NCBI RefSeq assembly: GCF_004138125.1
Contig: NZ_RXHS01000005.1
Coordinates: forward strand, 1-64,000
Direction: 5' to 3'
Length of the DNA stretch: 64,000 nucleotides
Source: Seramator thermalis
GTDB lineage: Bacteria > Bacteroidota > Bacteroidia > Bacteroidales > Dysgonomonadaceae
Shown here piece by piece: positions 53,313-62,779 of this stretch. Numbering within the stretch: position 1 is the stretch's first letter; each line of letters opens with the position of its first letter. The position numbers and the translations under genes were made by a program. The notes beneath the pieces were generated by a model, which was given only the letters and a program-made list of their open reading frames with translations, was not told the origin of the DNA and did not search any database.

Positions 53313-54035
53313 ATGATTGTAACTTATATTTTTCATAGTGGCTACGTGATCGAAACCGAACGATTTTCGATTGTTTTCGATTTTTATAAAGATGCAAAGA
53401 AATCTGATGGAACTTATTTTGTGCGGGATTATCTGCTGAAAAAACCTGAGGATTTATACGTATTTTGTTCACATTCTCATCCCGATCATTTCAATCCGGA
53501 AATTCTATCGTGGAAAGAAAAGAAAAATAATATTACCTATATTTTTGCTAATGAGCTGCTCGAAAACAAGCAAACCATTGGAACAGGCGTGCATTATCTC
53601 GCCAAATATGCAAAGTTCGAGGATTATAACCTTTGGGCACAACTGTTTGGATCGACCGATTTGGGTGGTTCGTTTTTAGTGAATGTGAACGATAAGTTGA
53701 TCTTTCACGCGGGAGATCTCAATAACTGGCATTGGAAAGAAGAAGTTTCCAAAGAAGAGGCTCTTGTTTTCGAAAACAATTACCTTTGCGAATTGGAATT
53801 GCTTGCCGAAAACGTGAATCATCTTTATCTTGCCATGTTTCCAATAGATCCGAGGCTTGGTAAAGAATACATGCGGGGAGCAGAACAGTTTGTCAGTAGA
53901 ATTCCTACGGAGTATCTCCTCCCCATGCATTTTGGCGAACAATACGCTAAAGTCAACGCTTTCGAAAACATTGCCCGGCAAAACAACTGCAATTATCTTA
54001 AAGTAACTCATACCGGTCAGTCATTCGAACTATAA
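53313..54035 (+). CDS. MBL-fold metallo-hydrolase
   Basis: This 240-residue cytoplasmic protein has the metal-binding HxHxDH motif (CSHSHPDHFNPE) and a later HAGDLNNWHW and LPMHFGEQY. It resembles the YtnP/UPF0173-like branch of the metallo-beta-lactamase superfamily, and its substrate is unknown. The frame is open to 53058, but that extension is rich in Phe, Cys and Lys with no domain, and the ATG at 53313-53315 (MIVTYIFHSGYVIET) matches the family. It is followed 13 bp later by the VOC gene. Confidence 0.82.
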   Translation: MIVTYIFHSGYVIETERFSIVFDFYKDAKKSDGTYFVRDYLLKKPEDLYVFCSHSHPDHFNPEILSWKEKKNNITYIFANELLENKQTIGTGVHYLAKYAKFEDYNLWAQLFGSTDLGGSFLVNVNDKLIFHAGDLNNWHWKEEVSKEEALVFENNYLCELELLAENVNHLYLAMFPIDPRLGKEYMRGAEQFVSRIPTEYLLPMHFGEQYAKVNAFENIARQNNCNYLKVTHTGQSFEL

Positions 54036-54048
54036 ATTTGAAAACGAA

Positions 54049-54429
54049 ATGAATATTACAAGCAGATTTGATCACTACAACATCAACGTATTCGACCTCG
54101 ATCGCAGTTTGGCTTTTTACCGCGATGCGCTGGGGCTTACTGAAGTCCGCCGAAAAGTTGCCGAAGACGGGTCATTTATTCTCGTTTATCTGGGCGATGG
54201 TGTTACCGGATTTTCGCTCGAACTCACTTGGCTTCGCGATTGGGATAGGCCTTACAATATGGGAGATAATGAGCAACACCTTTGCGTGCGCGTGCAGGGC
54301 AATTACGATTCCATTCGGGCTTATCACAAGGAAATGGGTTGTGTTTGTTACGAAAATCACGACATGGGTCTCTACTTCATTAACGATCCCGACGGATACT
54401 GGATCGAAATATTGCCTCTTCAAAATTAA
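54049..54429 (+). CDS. VOC-family protein (glyoxalase I-like)
   Basis: This 126-residue protein has two beta-alpha-beta-beta-beta modules. It begins RFDHYNINVFDLDRSLAFYRDALGL and ends FINDPDGYWIEILPLQN. The metal ligands of glyoxalase I appear at H (FDHYN), E (LELTW), H (NEQHLCVRV) and E (YWIEI). Lactoylglutathione lyase activity is the common annotation, but glutathione use in this group of anaerobes is doubtful. It sits 12 bp upstream of ispG, so it is probably co-transcribed. Confidence 0.8.
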   Translation: MNITSRFDHYNINVFDLDRSLAFYRDALGLTEVRRKVAEDGSFILVYLGDGVTGFSLELTWLRDWDRPYNMGDNEQHLCVRVQGNYDSIRAYHKEMGCVCYENHDMGLYFINDPDGYWIEILPLQN

Positions 54430-54441
54430 TATCAATTCAGA

Positions 54442-56295
54442 ATGGATTTTTTTAATTATCATCGCCGTCCAACCATCGATGTGCATATCGGAAATATCAC
54501 GATGGGAGGCAGTCATCCCATTGTGTTGCAAACGATGACCAATACCAACACGCTCGACACCGATGCGAGTGTGGCACAATGCGAGCGAATTATTGCTGCC
54601 GGAGCCCAACTCATCCGACTCACGGCACAGGGTGTGCGCGAAGCCGAAAATCTTCGCAACATCAAACAGCAGCTTCGCGACAAAGGTTATTCTACACCTC
54701 TTTCAGCCGATATTCACTTCAATCCTCGTGCCGCCGAAGCTGCAGCCAAAATTGTGGAAAAGGTTCGCATCAATCCGGGCAACTTTGTGGACAAACAAAA
54801 AACATTTGCCCAACTTGAATATACCGACGAAGAATATCTTCAGGAATTGCAGAAAATTCGTGTAAAAGTGGTCGATTTTCTCAACGTGTGCAAGGAGTAT
54901 GGCACGGCGGTACGCATCGGTGTTAATCACGGATCGCTTTCCGATCGCATCATGAGTCGTTATGGTGATACCCCTCAAGGAATGGTGGAATCGTGTATGG
55001 AATATCTGCGTATTGCTTTGGACGAAGGTTTCACCGATATTGTGATTTCGATGAAAGCCTCCAATACATTGTTGATGACCAAGGCCGTCCGTTTGCTCGT
55101 TGACAGGATGGATAAGGAAAACATACACTTTCCTCTCCACTTGGGCGTTACGGAAGCCGGTAATGGTGAGGATGGGCGCATCAAATCGGCAGTAGGAATC
55201 GGTGCATTGCTTTCTGACGGATTGGGAGACACAGTTCGTGTTTCCTTGAGCGAGGATCCTGAAGCCGAAATTCCGGTAGCACGAAAATTGGTTGATTATG
55301 TTCTGCAAAGGCAAGGGCATCCGAAAATTGAAGGAAAAATCTTTGAAGGATTCGACCCTTTTTCCACCGATCGGCGCAATACATCTGCAGTTCGCAATAT
55401 CGGCGGAGATTTTGTGCCTGTTGTTATTTCGGATCGCAGCCAAACCGAAGATATGACGATACATCCACATTTCATTCCCGATTTTATGTATGTCGGAGCC
55501 AGTATTCCCGCGAATTTTCCGAAAGGAATGAAAGCGATTGTCGATTATAAGGGATGGCACAACGAGATCGATCGTTTCCCTCTTTTTACGGTTCAAAACA
55601 TGAACGAAATTCCCAACTCGGAGGCTAATGTCAATTTTCTGCGAATATCTTATCCCCAATTATCGGATGAGGTGATGAATATGTTGAAAACCTATCCCAA
55701 TGTGGTGGCGATATTAACCACAAACCATGTAAATGGGGTAGGGGAGCAGCGCGCTTTTTTTCATGCATTGCTCAATGCCGATTGTCGTGTACCGGTCATC
55801 TTGCAACGCCATTATGCCGAGAATGATCCTGAAGATATTCAGGTGAAGGCCGGTGCGGATTTCGGAACCGTTCTGCTTGACGGTTTTGGAAACGGTGTGA
55901 TGTTGAGTAATGTGGGAACTATTTCGCCTGTGGATATCGATTCTTACGCTTTCGGCATATTGCAGGCTGCACGTGTTCGCACAAGCAAAACCGAATTTAT
56001 TTCGTGCCCGAGTTGTGGCCGCACATTGTTCGATTTACAAACAACGGTTGCGTTGATAAAGCAGCATTTTTCGCACCTCAAGCATCTTAAAATCGGCGTG
56101 ATGGGTTGTATCGTTAATGGGCCCGGAGAAATGGCCGATGCCGATTACGGTTATGTCGGGGCTGAACATGGCAAGATTTCACTCTACAAAAAGAAACAGC
56201 TCGTCGAAAAAAACATTCCGCAAGAGCATGCTGTGGAGCGACTCATCCGGTTAATCAAAGACAATGGCGATTGGGTGGATCCGGATGATAATTAA
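54442..56295 (+). CDS. ispG: HMBPP synthase (large type with inserted domain)
   Basis: This 617-residue 4Fe-4S enzyme of the MEP isoprenoid pathway is the large form found in Bacteroidetes and plants, with an extra central domain of about 250 residues (about 250-500). It starts with VHIGNITMGGSHPIVLQTMT. The C-terminal cluster cysteines are in CPSCGRTLFDL and GCIVNGPGEMADADYGY. It likely shares a transcript with the two genes upstream. The end is marked by a perfect terminator at 56301-56325. Confidence 0.96.
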   Translation: MDFFNYHRRPTIDVHIGNITMGGSHPIVLQTMTNTNTLDTDASVAQCERIIAAGAQLIRLTAQGVREAENLRNIKQQLRDKGYSTPLSADIHFNPRAAEAAAKIVEKVRINPGNFVDKQKTFAQLEYTDEEYLQELQKIRVKVVDFLNVCKEYGTAVRIGVNHGSLSDRIMSRYGDTPQGMVESCMEYLRIALDEGFTDIVISMKASNTLLMTKAVRLLVDRMDKENIHFPLHLGVTEAGNGEDGRIKSAVGIGALLSDGLGDTVRVSLSEDPEAEIPVARKLVDYVLQRQGHPKIEGKIFEGFDPFSTDRRNTSAVRNIGGDFVPVVISDRSQTEDMTIHPHFIPDFMYVGASIPANFPKGMKAIVDYKGWHNEIDRFPLFTVQNMNEIPNSEANVNFLRISYPQLSDEVMNMLKTYPNVVAILTTNHVNGVGEQRAFFHALLNADCRVPVILQRHYAENDPEDIQVKAGADFGTVLLDGFGNGVMLSNVGTISPVDIDSYAFGILQAARVRTSKTEFISCPSCGRTLFDLQTTVALIKQHFSHLKHLKIGVMGCIVNGPGEMADADYGYVGAEHGKISLYKKKQLVEKNIPQEHAVERLIRLIKDNGDWVDPDDN

Positions 56296-56300
56296 ATGAA

Positions 56301-56325
56301 AAAAGGTGGCGGAAAGCCACCTTTT
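56301..56325. terminator. Bidirectional terminator between ispG and the OsmC gene
   Basis: AAAAGGTGGC (56301-56310) and GCCACCTTTT (56316-56325) form a perfect 10-bp stem with a 5-base loop. It separates the convergent ispG (+) and OsmC (-) genes with A and T runs on both sides. Confidence 0.92.
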
Positions 56326-56331
56326 CACTTC

Positions 56332-56766
56332 TCATTTCAAAGAAATGTGAAGTGGGGTCGGATTAGCTATATTATCACTGACCGGACAACGCGACTCGAT
56401 GGTTTTTATCCATCTTGCAAGCGTTTCTTTATCGGCATCGGCATCGGGAGTAATTTCAACGTTGATTTCTTTGTATCCTGCCCTTTCGGTTGTTTCTTTT
56501 CCAAAGAGCTTATCGGTGTTTAACGTACCGGATAATTTAATTTCTACGCTGCGTAGCGTGAAGTTCATTTCTCTTGCTACAACATGACACATCACGTTTA
56601 AGCAGCCCGAAAGGGCTGCAAGCAGGTATTCAACAGGGTTTGCGCCCTCGTTGGTACCTCCCAGTTCAGTCGGTTCATCTATAATCATCTGAAAGCTTCT
56701 TGCTTTTACGATGGTTTTTGTTGGATTTGCGCTATGCGCATTTACACGAAATGTTGAGTCTGCCAT
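56332..56766 (-). CDS. OsmC-family peroxiredoxin-like protein
   Basis: This 144-residue protein has the OsmC layout, with the peroxidatic cysteine in GCLNVMCHVVAREM and the resolving cysteine in ESRCPVSDN. It contains GANPVEYLLAALSG as the fingerprint. Members reduce organic hydroperoxides with thiols. It has its own short upstream region facing the tRNA gene. Confidence 0.9.
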   Translation of the reverse strand: MADSTFRVNAHSANPTKTIVKARSFQMIIDEPTELGGTNEGANPVEYLLAALSGCLNVMCHVVAREMNFTLRSVEIKLSGTLNTDKLFGKETTERAGYKEINVEITPDADADKETLARWIKTIESRCPVSDNIANPTPLHISLK

Positions 56767-56947
56767 AATTTTAAAATTTGGGAAAAACGTTATAGTTAAT
56801 TGTGGCTGAATTCCACTTTTTCAAAAGTAATAATTAACTTGATATAAAAACTTTAATTATCCTTAAATGTATATTTGTGTCAATTGTTTCGTAATTCCCA
56901 AAAAAGTAGTAATATTGCACCCGCTTTCAATGAATAATTGAAACAAA

Positions 56948-57021
56948 GGTCCCATAGCTCAGTTGGTCAGAGCACCTGACTCATAATCAGGGAGTCCTTG
57001 GTTCAAGCCCAAGTGGGACCA
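56948..57021 (+). tRNA. tRNA with CAU anticodon (Met or Ile2)
   Basis: A 74-nt cloverleaf fits: acceptor GGTCCCA with TGGGACC, D-stem with TAGCTCAGTTGGTCAGAGC, anticodon stem CCTGA/TCAGG with the loop CTCATAA (anticodon CAT at 56982-56984), and T-stem CTTGG/CCAAG with loop TTCAAGC. CCA is not encoded. Whether it is elongator Met or Ile2 (where C34 is modified to lysidine) cannot be decided from this sequence alone. Confidence 0.9.
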
Positions 57022-57034
57022 CTCGTACAAAAAC

Positions 57035-57061
57035 AAAACCGCTGAATTTCGGCGGTTTTTT
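57035..57061 (+). terminator. Terminator after the tRNA
   Basis: AAAACCGC (57035-57042) pairs with GCGGTTTT (57052-57059), followed by a T run. It ends the tRNA transcript 14 bases after the gene. Confidence 0.85.
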
Positions 57062-57532
57062 ATTTTTCAGTCCGGATTCCGGTTGCAATTGTGTAACTAT
57101 TATTCGGATCAATTTCGTAGAATAATGGAGGAACGGTTTATATCAATCCTATTTTTAATGTATTACAGATTTTCTTTCTTTTCCTTACTTCGACAAACAT
57201 TTGGGAGAGCACAGGATATTCTTGAGTTATATGACAAGGAAGTCGAAGAGAAACAGGTTACGGAATATCCACTCACTAACATCGAAAACATTCTGCTCAA
57301 CAGTACCCGCCTGATATTGGATCAGTCAATTGAACGAGTTAGGAACAACTTAACTATCGCCAATCCTATCATCAATAAATCAACCAATCGATAAATCGTC
57401 AAGTCGGTTACTATTTCTCCATTCTCCATTGTCGAATCATACTATCGCCGTATTTGCGCCGTACTTGGCTCTTGTTGACCTTGCACAAACTCCAAAAGAT
57501 GGTAGCTGTTTTTGTCGGTGATTCGTTATGTC
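57062..57532. other. Gap after the tRNA with a doubtful small frame
   Basis: A 103-codon plus-strand frame (57083-57394) encodes MEERFISILFLMYYRF and a helical RAQDILELYDKEVEEKQ. I recognise no family. The ending (about NNLTIANPIINKSTNR) is low-complexity. It may be a short orphan gene or a decayed remnant beside a tRNA, a common integration site. No integrase or att repeat was seen. The rest of the gap (57395-57532) holds nothing I can support. Confidence 0.3.
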
Positions 57533-58312
57533 TTATCCTGCTACATTTGTTGCGATGCCCAATTGCTGAACTTTTCGGGCAATTGCATTGAGTGTGTCCA
57601 TAGAGGCCTTTTTAAGACCGCCGGCGGGCGTTTCGCGATCGATAGTGTAGATCATCACTTCGCGAGGGCGAAGCGTGTCAACAAGCTCCAACCAGGCTGA
57701 AACTTCACGTTCTGTCGTGTTGTCGATTTGCGTTCCTTCAAATTCTCCTTTCAAAAACATGGTTTGCAGGATAAAATTCCCCTCGAACTTGCGATAAAGC
57801 TCTACCTGTTTTGCCACAGAATAGTTGGGTGAATTGGGGCGATCGATGAAGCGTACCGTATCGTCGAAAGCCGAATCGAGTTTCAGCACGGGATTGTCGA
57901 TTTTTGTAAGCGCTTCAAACACACTTTTTTTCCCGACATTCATGCCGTTTGAAAGTACACTGATTTTGGCGTTCGGAAAATATCGGTTTCGTAGCTCCAA
58001 GGTATCTTCGATGATTCCTTCAAATTCGGGGTGCATTGTGGGCTCACCATTTCCGGCAAACGTAATTACGTCGAGTTTGGTTTGTTCGCGATGAAGCGTT
58101 TGGAGTTTGTCTTTGAGCGCTTCACGCACGTTTTGGCGATCGGGCAAGTGTGTTTTGGAGCGGAAATCCTTGTTGAATCCGCATTCGCAATAAAGACAAT
58201 CAAACGAACACAATTTGCCGTCGTAGGGTAAGAGATTCACTCCCAACGAAGTGCCCAAACGCCGGCTATGAATGGGCCCATACACAATTTCGTGGAAAAG
58301 GATGGTTGACAT
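57533..58312 (-). CDS. Radical SAM protein of unknown substrate
   Basis: This 259-residue protein carries the cluster motif CxxxCxxC as CSFDCLYC (about residues 34-41) and FAGNGEPTMHPEF (SAM-binding GNGEP segment). It resembles the small single-domain radical SAM proteins annotated as 'Fe-S oxidoreductase' or YfkA/B-like. There is no auxiliary cluster region. The substrate is unknown. The next gene upstream on the same strand is yqaA-like, 19 bp away. Confidence 0.78.
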   Translation of the reverse strand: MSTILFHEIVYGPIHSRRLGTSLGVNLLPYDGKLCSFDCLYCECGFNKDFRSKTHLPDRQNVREALKDKLQTLHREQTKLDVITFAGNGEPTMHPEFEGIIEDTLELRNRYFPNAKISVLSNGMNVGKKSVFEALTKIDNPVLKLDSAFDDTVRFIDRPNSPNYSVAKQVELYRKFEGNFILQTMFLKGEFEGTQIDNTTEREVSAWLELVDTLRPREVMIYTIDRETPAGGLKKASMDTLNAIARKVQQLGIATNVAG

Positions 58313-58331
58313 AAACGTTTAAAAAATTAAG

Positions 58332-58784
58332 TTATAACCATGAAACAATCTGACCGGTTCCAAATCCGATAATCACATACCGTAAGAATTTTCCGATCGT
58401 CATTGTTGTCAATACTGTCGGAGTATTGGCGCGCATAAATCCCAACGCTACCAAAATTGCATCGCCTATAGCGGGAAGAAATCCAAAAAAACCCATAACA
58501 GCTCCCTTTCCGTGCAACCATTTGATGGTACTGTCGATTTTTTCGGGTTTTATCTTGAAATATTTTTCGAGCCATTCCGTTTTGCCAAGTCTTCCGATGT
58601 AGTAGCAGGTAGCACCACCGGCCGCATTTCCGATGGTGGCGAACAGTATGCATGTCCAAATATCCATTCCTACGGCGATGAGGGCTGCAAAAACGACTTC
58701 AGAGCTGAATGGCAGCACCGTTGCCGCAAGAAAAGAAGCGAGCAGCAAACCCCAATATCCATATTCTGACAATCCCTCGAGCAT
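58332..58784 (-). CDS. YqaA-type small DedA-like membrane protein
   Basis: This 150-residue inner-membrane protein has a VTT (SNARE-associated) domain, with GNAAGGATCYYIGR and FFGFLPAIGDAILVALGFMR. DedA-type proteins are linked to lipid flipping and membrane homeostasis. It lies 27 bp after polA on the same strand and before the radical SAM gene. Confidence 0.85.
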   Translation of the reverse strand: MLEGLSEYGYWGLLLASFLAATVLPFSSEVVFAALIAVGMDIWTCILFATIGNAAGGATCYYIGRLGKTEWLEKYFKIKPEKIDSTIKWLHGKGAVMGFFGFLPAIGDAILVALGFMRANTPTVLTTMTIGKFLRYVIIGFGTGQIVSWL

Positions 58785-58811
58785 GATTTTCTGATGTTTT
58801 TTTGAAAAAAA

Positions 58812-61613
58812 TCAATGAGCTTCGAGCCAATTTTTGCCGTATCCAAAGTCGGTTTTGAGCGGAACAATCAGTTTGCAGGCATGTTCCATCTCTTCTACCA
58901 CGATTTTTCGTACGGTATCGAGCTCTTCTTCCACTACGTTAAAGTCGAGTTCATCGTGTACTTGCAGAATCATTTTCGACTTCAGTTTTTCCTTTGCAAA
59001 GCGGTCGTGTATCTTTATCATGGCCACTTTGATGATGTCGGCCGCACTTCCCTGTATAGGTGCGTTTATTGCATTGCGTTCGGCAAAACCCCTCACATTT
59101 GCATTTCGCGAGTTGATGTCGGGCAAATATCGTTTTCGACCGAAAATGGTTTCTACGTATCCTTTTGTGCGTGCAGTGGCGATACTTTTGTCCATGTAAC
59201 GCTTAACGTCGGGAAAGGTTTCGAAATATTCGTCGATCAATTGTTTGGCTTCCGAGCGCGAAATCGAAAGTCGTTCGGACAATCCGAATGGTGTGATGCC
59301 ATAGATAATGCCGAAATTTGCCGTTTTGGCTTTGCGGCGCATGTCTGCCGTAACCTCTTCGATGGGAACGTGATAGATTTTGGATGCTGTGGCTGCGTGA
59401 ATGTCCTGGTCGTGCAAGAAAGCTTCAACCATGTTTTTGTCGGCACTCAAGTGTGCCATGATGCGCAGTTCGATTTGCGAATAATCCGATGATGCGAATA
59501 CACATCCTTCGTCCGGAATAAACACTTTTCGCATTTCTTTTCCGCGCTCGTCCCGTACGGGAATATTTTGCAAATTCGGATTTGTACTGCTCAATCGGCC
59601 TGTGGCTGCAACGGTTTGATTGAATGAAGTATGAATTTTTCCGCTTCGCGGATTTATCAGTTGAGGGAATGCGTCGATATAGGTGCTGAGCAATTTTTTA
59701 ATGCCTCGCTGTTCGAGAATTTTGTCGATGATAGGATGTTTCCCTCGCAGTTTTTCGAGTTCTTCTTCGTTTGTGCTGTACTGACCGGTTTTTGTTTTCT
59801 TTGGTTTTTCCACTATTTTCATACGGTCGAACAGTATTTCGCCGATTTGTTTCGGAGAATTGACGTTAAAATCGATTCCTGCCATTTGCACGATTTCATG
59901 TTCTATTGTCGAAAGTTCTTCGGTTAGTTGCTTCGACAATTCTTCGAGGGCCTTCAAGTCGAGGCGAACGCCTGTCCATTCCATGTCGGCCAGCACGTAA
60001 ATCAGCGGACATTCAACTTCGTAGAGAAGTTTATCGAGGTTGTTTTCGTGAATTTTCTTCTCGAGAACGTTTTTTAGTTTCAACGTTATGTCGGCGTCTT
60101 CCGCAGCATATTCGCAAACAATTTGTGGATCGATGTCGCGCATGTTGAGCTGGTTTTTTCCCTTTGGTCCGATAAGCTCGTCGATATGAATTGTTTTATA
60201 CTTCAAAAATGTTTCTGCCATGTAATCCATGCCGTGTCTCAATTCCGGATTAAGGAGGTAGTGAGCGATCATCGTGTCGAACAGTTTCCCTTTTACTTCA
60301 ATGCCGTAATTTCGGAGTTCAAGCATATCGTATTTGAGGTTTTGTCCGACTTTTTCAATGTTTTCGTTTTCGAAAAACGGTTTGAAGAAATTCACCTGTC
60401 TTTGCGCTTCTTCGCGGTTCGATGAAATGGGAATATAAAAGGCTTCGCCTTCGTCGAATGCAAAAGACATTCCTACTAGTTCGGCCAATAATGGATCGGT
60501 GCCGGTGGTTTCGGTGTCGAAACATACCGATGGTTGAGCGCATAGTTTGCGATTTAGTTCTTCCAATTTCTCGTCACCTTCTATCAATACGTATGAATGT
60601 GGTGTGGAATGTATATCGGTGAAATCTTTTGGCAGATCGAATAGCGAAGGCCGGGGCGCAATTTCTTCGAGTGGTTCGTCAAACAAATTGCCTTGCATGG
60701 GTTGCTGTGGTTTGGATGTCTGTTTTTCCATATTTGTTTGCGGATTCAGAATTCTGTTTGTCAATGTTCTGAACTCCAACTCGTCAAAAATTTCTCTTAA
60801 TGCCGCCTCGTCAATTTGCTGACGTTTTAAGTTGTCCGTCTCGATTTTTAGTGGGACGTCGGTTTTGATGGTTGCAAGGAATTTTGAAAAAAGTATTTGA
60901 TCTTTATTTTCTTCAACTTTCTCCTTTATCGAGCCTTTCAACTGTTTTGTGTTTTGCAGTAAATTTTCAATACTGCCAAATTCCGTAAGCAGTTTATCTG
61001 CGGTTTTTGGCCCTACGCCGGGGCAACCGGGTATATTATCGGATGCATCGCCCATTAATCCCAACAAATCAATCATTTGTTGAGGATTCTTCAGGTTATA
61101 TTTTTCCAATACTTTTTCGTAGTCTAAAATCTCGAAATCGTTGCTTCCGTATTTGGGCTTGTAAATGAAAATATGATCGTCCACCAGTTGAGCATAATCT
61201 TTGTCAGGAGTCATCATATAGACATCGAAGTTACTTTTGTCCACTTGTTTTGCAATAGTCCCGATCACGTCGTCGGCTTCGTATCCTTCCACTTCGAGGA
61301 TTGGAATGCGATAGGCCTCCAGAATTTTTTTTATGACAGGTATGGCTGTTTTGATATCTTCAGGGGTAGCTTCCCGTTGTGCTTTGTAGGATTCGAATTG
61401 TGTATGTCTGAAAGTTGGTCCTGCAGGGTCGAAAGCTACCGCAATGTGTGTCGGATTTTCCTTTCGGAGCACTTCTTCCAATGTATTCACAAATCCGAAA
61501 ATTGCTGATGTGTTTACACCCTTCGAGGTCATTCGCGGATTTTTGATGAAAGCGTAATAGGATCTGTAAATCAGCGCATAAGCATCAAGTAGAAAAAGCT
61601 TATTTTTTGTCAT
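58812..61613 (-). CDS. polA: DNA polymerase I
   Basis: This 933-residue enzyme has all three domains: a 5'-3' exonuclease (about 1-290, LFLLDAYALIYRSYYAF and GDASDNIPGCPGVGPKTA), a 3'-5' exonuclease (about 340-540, with the intact DxE motif in VCFDTETTGTDP) and the polymerase (about 560-933, DYSQIELRIMAHLS, QVHDELDFNVVEEE). Proofreading should therefore be active, unlike in some firmicute Pol I proteins. The start lies in the gap to the divergent polyprenyl synthase. Confidence 0.96.
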   Translation of the reverse strand: MTKNKLFLLDAYALIYRSYYAFIKNPRMTSKGVNTSAIFGFVNTLEEVLRKENPTHIAVAFDPAGPTFRHTQFESYKAQREATPEDIKTAIPVIKKILEAYRIPILEVEGYEADDVIGTIAKQVDKSNFDVYMMTPDKDYAQLVDDHIFIYKPKYGSNDFEILDYEKVLEKYNLKNPQQMIDLLGLMGDASDNIPGCPGVGPKTADKLLTEFGSIENLLQNTKQLKGSIKEKVEENKDQILFSKFLATIKTDVPLKIETDNLKRQQIDEAALREIFDELEFRTLTNRILNPQTNMEKQTSKPQQPMQGNLFDEPLEEIAPRPSLFDLPKDFTDIHSTPHSYVLIEGDEKLEELNRKLCAQPSVCFDTETTGTDPLLAELVGMSFAFDEGEAFYIPISSNREEAQRQVNFFKPFFENENIEKVGQNLKYDMLELRNYGIEVKGKLFDTMIAHYLLNPELRHGMDYMAETFLKYKTIHIDELIGPKGKNQLNMRDIDPQIVCEYAAEDADITLKLKNVLEKKIHENNLDKLLYEVECPLIYVLADMEWTGVRLDLKALEELSKQLTEELSTIEHEIVQMAGIDFNVNSPKQIGEILFDRMKIVEKPKKTKTGQYSTNEEELEKLRGKHPIIDKILEQRGIKKLLSTYIDAFPQLINPRSGKIHTSFNQTVAATGRLSSTNPNLQNIPVRDERGKEMRKVFIPDEGCVFASSDYSQIELRIMAHLSADKNMVEAFLHDQDIHAATASKIYHVPIEEVTADMRRKAKTANFGIIYGITPFGLSERLSISRSEAKQLIDEYFETFPDVKRYMDKSIATARTKGYVETIFGRKRYLPDINSRNANVRGFAERNAINAPIQGSAADIIKVAMIKIHDRFAKEKLKSKMILQVHDELDFNVVEEELDTVRKIVVEEMEHACKLIVPLKTDFGYGKNWLEAH

Positions 61614-61661
61614 AAATATCTTTAATATTCGAGTTAATCTGCGTAAAGTTACAAATATTTG

Positions 61662-61691
61662 TTGCTTTAAGCAGAAATATTTCTACTTTTG
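61662..61691 (+). promoter_or_regulatory. Promoter of the polyprenyl synthase gene
   Basis: TTG (61662-61664), a 19-bp spacer and TACTTTTG (61684-61691) match the Bacteroidetes consensus. A possible TTG start at 61689 lies inside the -7 box, which favours the ATG at 61710. Confidence 0.7.
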
Positions 61692-61709
61692 TACGGAAGA
61701 ATAGGTTTT

Positions 61710-62684
61710 ATGGATTTCAGTCAGGTTATTAAAGACGCTCTCCGTCTGGAATTGATTCGTTTCGAAATTGCTCTTAGAAAATCTGTTGAAAATGATAATC
61801 GTTGGATTTCGGCTATCATTAATCATGTTCTATCAGCCGAAGGCAAGCGAATACGTCCAATGTTGGTTTTTCTCACAGCTAAATCGTGCGGGGGCGTCAC
61901 TCCGGCAACTTATTATGGTGCAGTTACTATCGAGTTATTGCATACTGCCTCTCTTATTCATGATGATATTCTTGACGAATCCTCCATCCGTCGCGGACAA
62001 CCTTCTGTCAATGCGGTTTTTGGTAACCATCAAGCGGTGTTGAGTGGTGATTATCTGCTATCTACTGCACTTCGCGAGAGTGTTAAGACCGGGAATCTCG
62101 AAATTGTTGATATTATTTCTCATCTTGGTCAAAATCTCACAGAAGGAGAACTCAGTCAGTTTGCCATTGCTAATGAAGCAATTATTGACGAGGACGAATA
62201 TTTCAACGTTATCGACAAAAAAACCGCTTCGCTTCTTGCTGCATGTGCCAAAGTAGGAGCTTTGACCTCCGGCGCCGATCGTGATACTGTGAATAATTTC
62301 GAAAGATTTGGACGAATTCTTGGCATTACATTTCAGTTGAAAGATGATATTTTCGATTATTACAGTCAAGATGTTGGCAAGCCTACCGGCAGTGATATTA
62401 AAGAAGGAAAAATTACCCTGCCTCTCATCTTTGCGCTGCAAAATGCACCTCGTTCCGATGCTGACGAGATGCTCGAGATAATTCGTTCTCGAACTTATTC
62501 TGATGCCAATGTTGCTACACTTTTGCAGTTTGCAAAAACACACGGTGGAATAGATTATACCAATCAAAAGATAGATGCTCTACTCGCTGAGGCCGATTCC
62601 ATTTTGGAATCGTTAAGTTTGAACGAAGATTATCGACCGCTCTTGCAACTTTTGTTCAAGTATTTAAAAGAGAGAAGTTACTGA
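61710..62684 (+). CDS. Polyprenyl diphosphate synthase
   Basis: This 324-residue trans-prenyltransferase has both aspartate-rich motifs, the first in LIHDDILDESSIRRGQPSV (DDxxD) and the second in LKDDIFDYY. It is expected to make a long-chain polyprenyl diphosphate, probably the menaquinone side chain, from the isopentenyl diphosphate supplied by the ispG pathway. The product length cannot be read with certainty. The ATG at 61710 (MDFSQVIKDAL) is chosen because the upstream TTG lies inside the promoter. Confidence 0.92.
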   Translation: MDFSQVIKDALRLELIRFEIALRKSVENDNRWISAIINHVLSAEGKRIRPMLVFLTAKSCGGVTPATYYGAVTIELLHTASLIHDDILDESSIRRGQPSVNAVFGNHQAVLSGDYLLSTALRESVKTGNLEIVDIISHLGQNLTEGELSQFAIANEAIIDEDEYFNVIDKKTASLLAACAKVGALTSGADRDTVNNFERFGRILGITFQLKDDIFDYYSQDVGKPTGSDIKEGKITLPLIFALQNAPRSDADEMLEIIRSRTYSDANVATLLQFAKTHGGIDYTNQKIDALLAEADSILESLSLNEDYRPLLQLLFKYLKERSY

Positions 62685-62710
62685 TTACAATTGCTTTTAA
62701 AGAATAAAAA

Positions 62711-62738
62711 AAAGCACCACCCTTCAAGATGGCGCTTT
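62711..62738 (-). terminator. Terminator of the hsp20 gene
   Basis: AAAGC-A-CCA (62711-62719) pairs with TGG-C-GCTTT (62730-62738) with one mismatch. On the minus strand a run of T follows, so it ends the hsp20 message; read the other way it could also end the prenyl synthase. Confidence 0.6.
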
Positions 62739-62779
62739 CCCGCTTTATTACGTTTTCCTATTTGCGGGGCTAAAAGCTG

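Noticed and set aside
57083-57394. 103-codon frame as a confident gene
   Set aside because: No family, signal or good start context; reported only as part of a doubtful gap.
58312-58321. TAAACGTTTA palindrome at the radical SAM start, similar to the LacI operator
   Set aside because: It is shorter than the 14-bp site, overlaps the start codon, and lies far from the regulated locus; probably chance.
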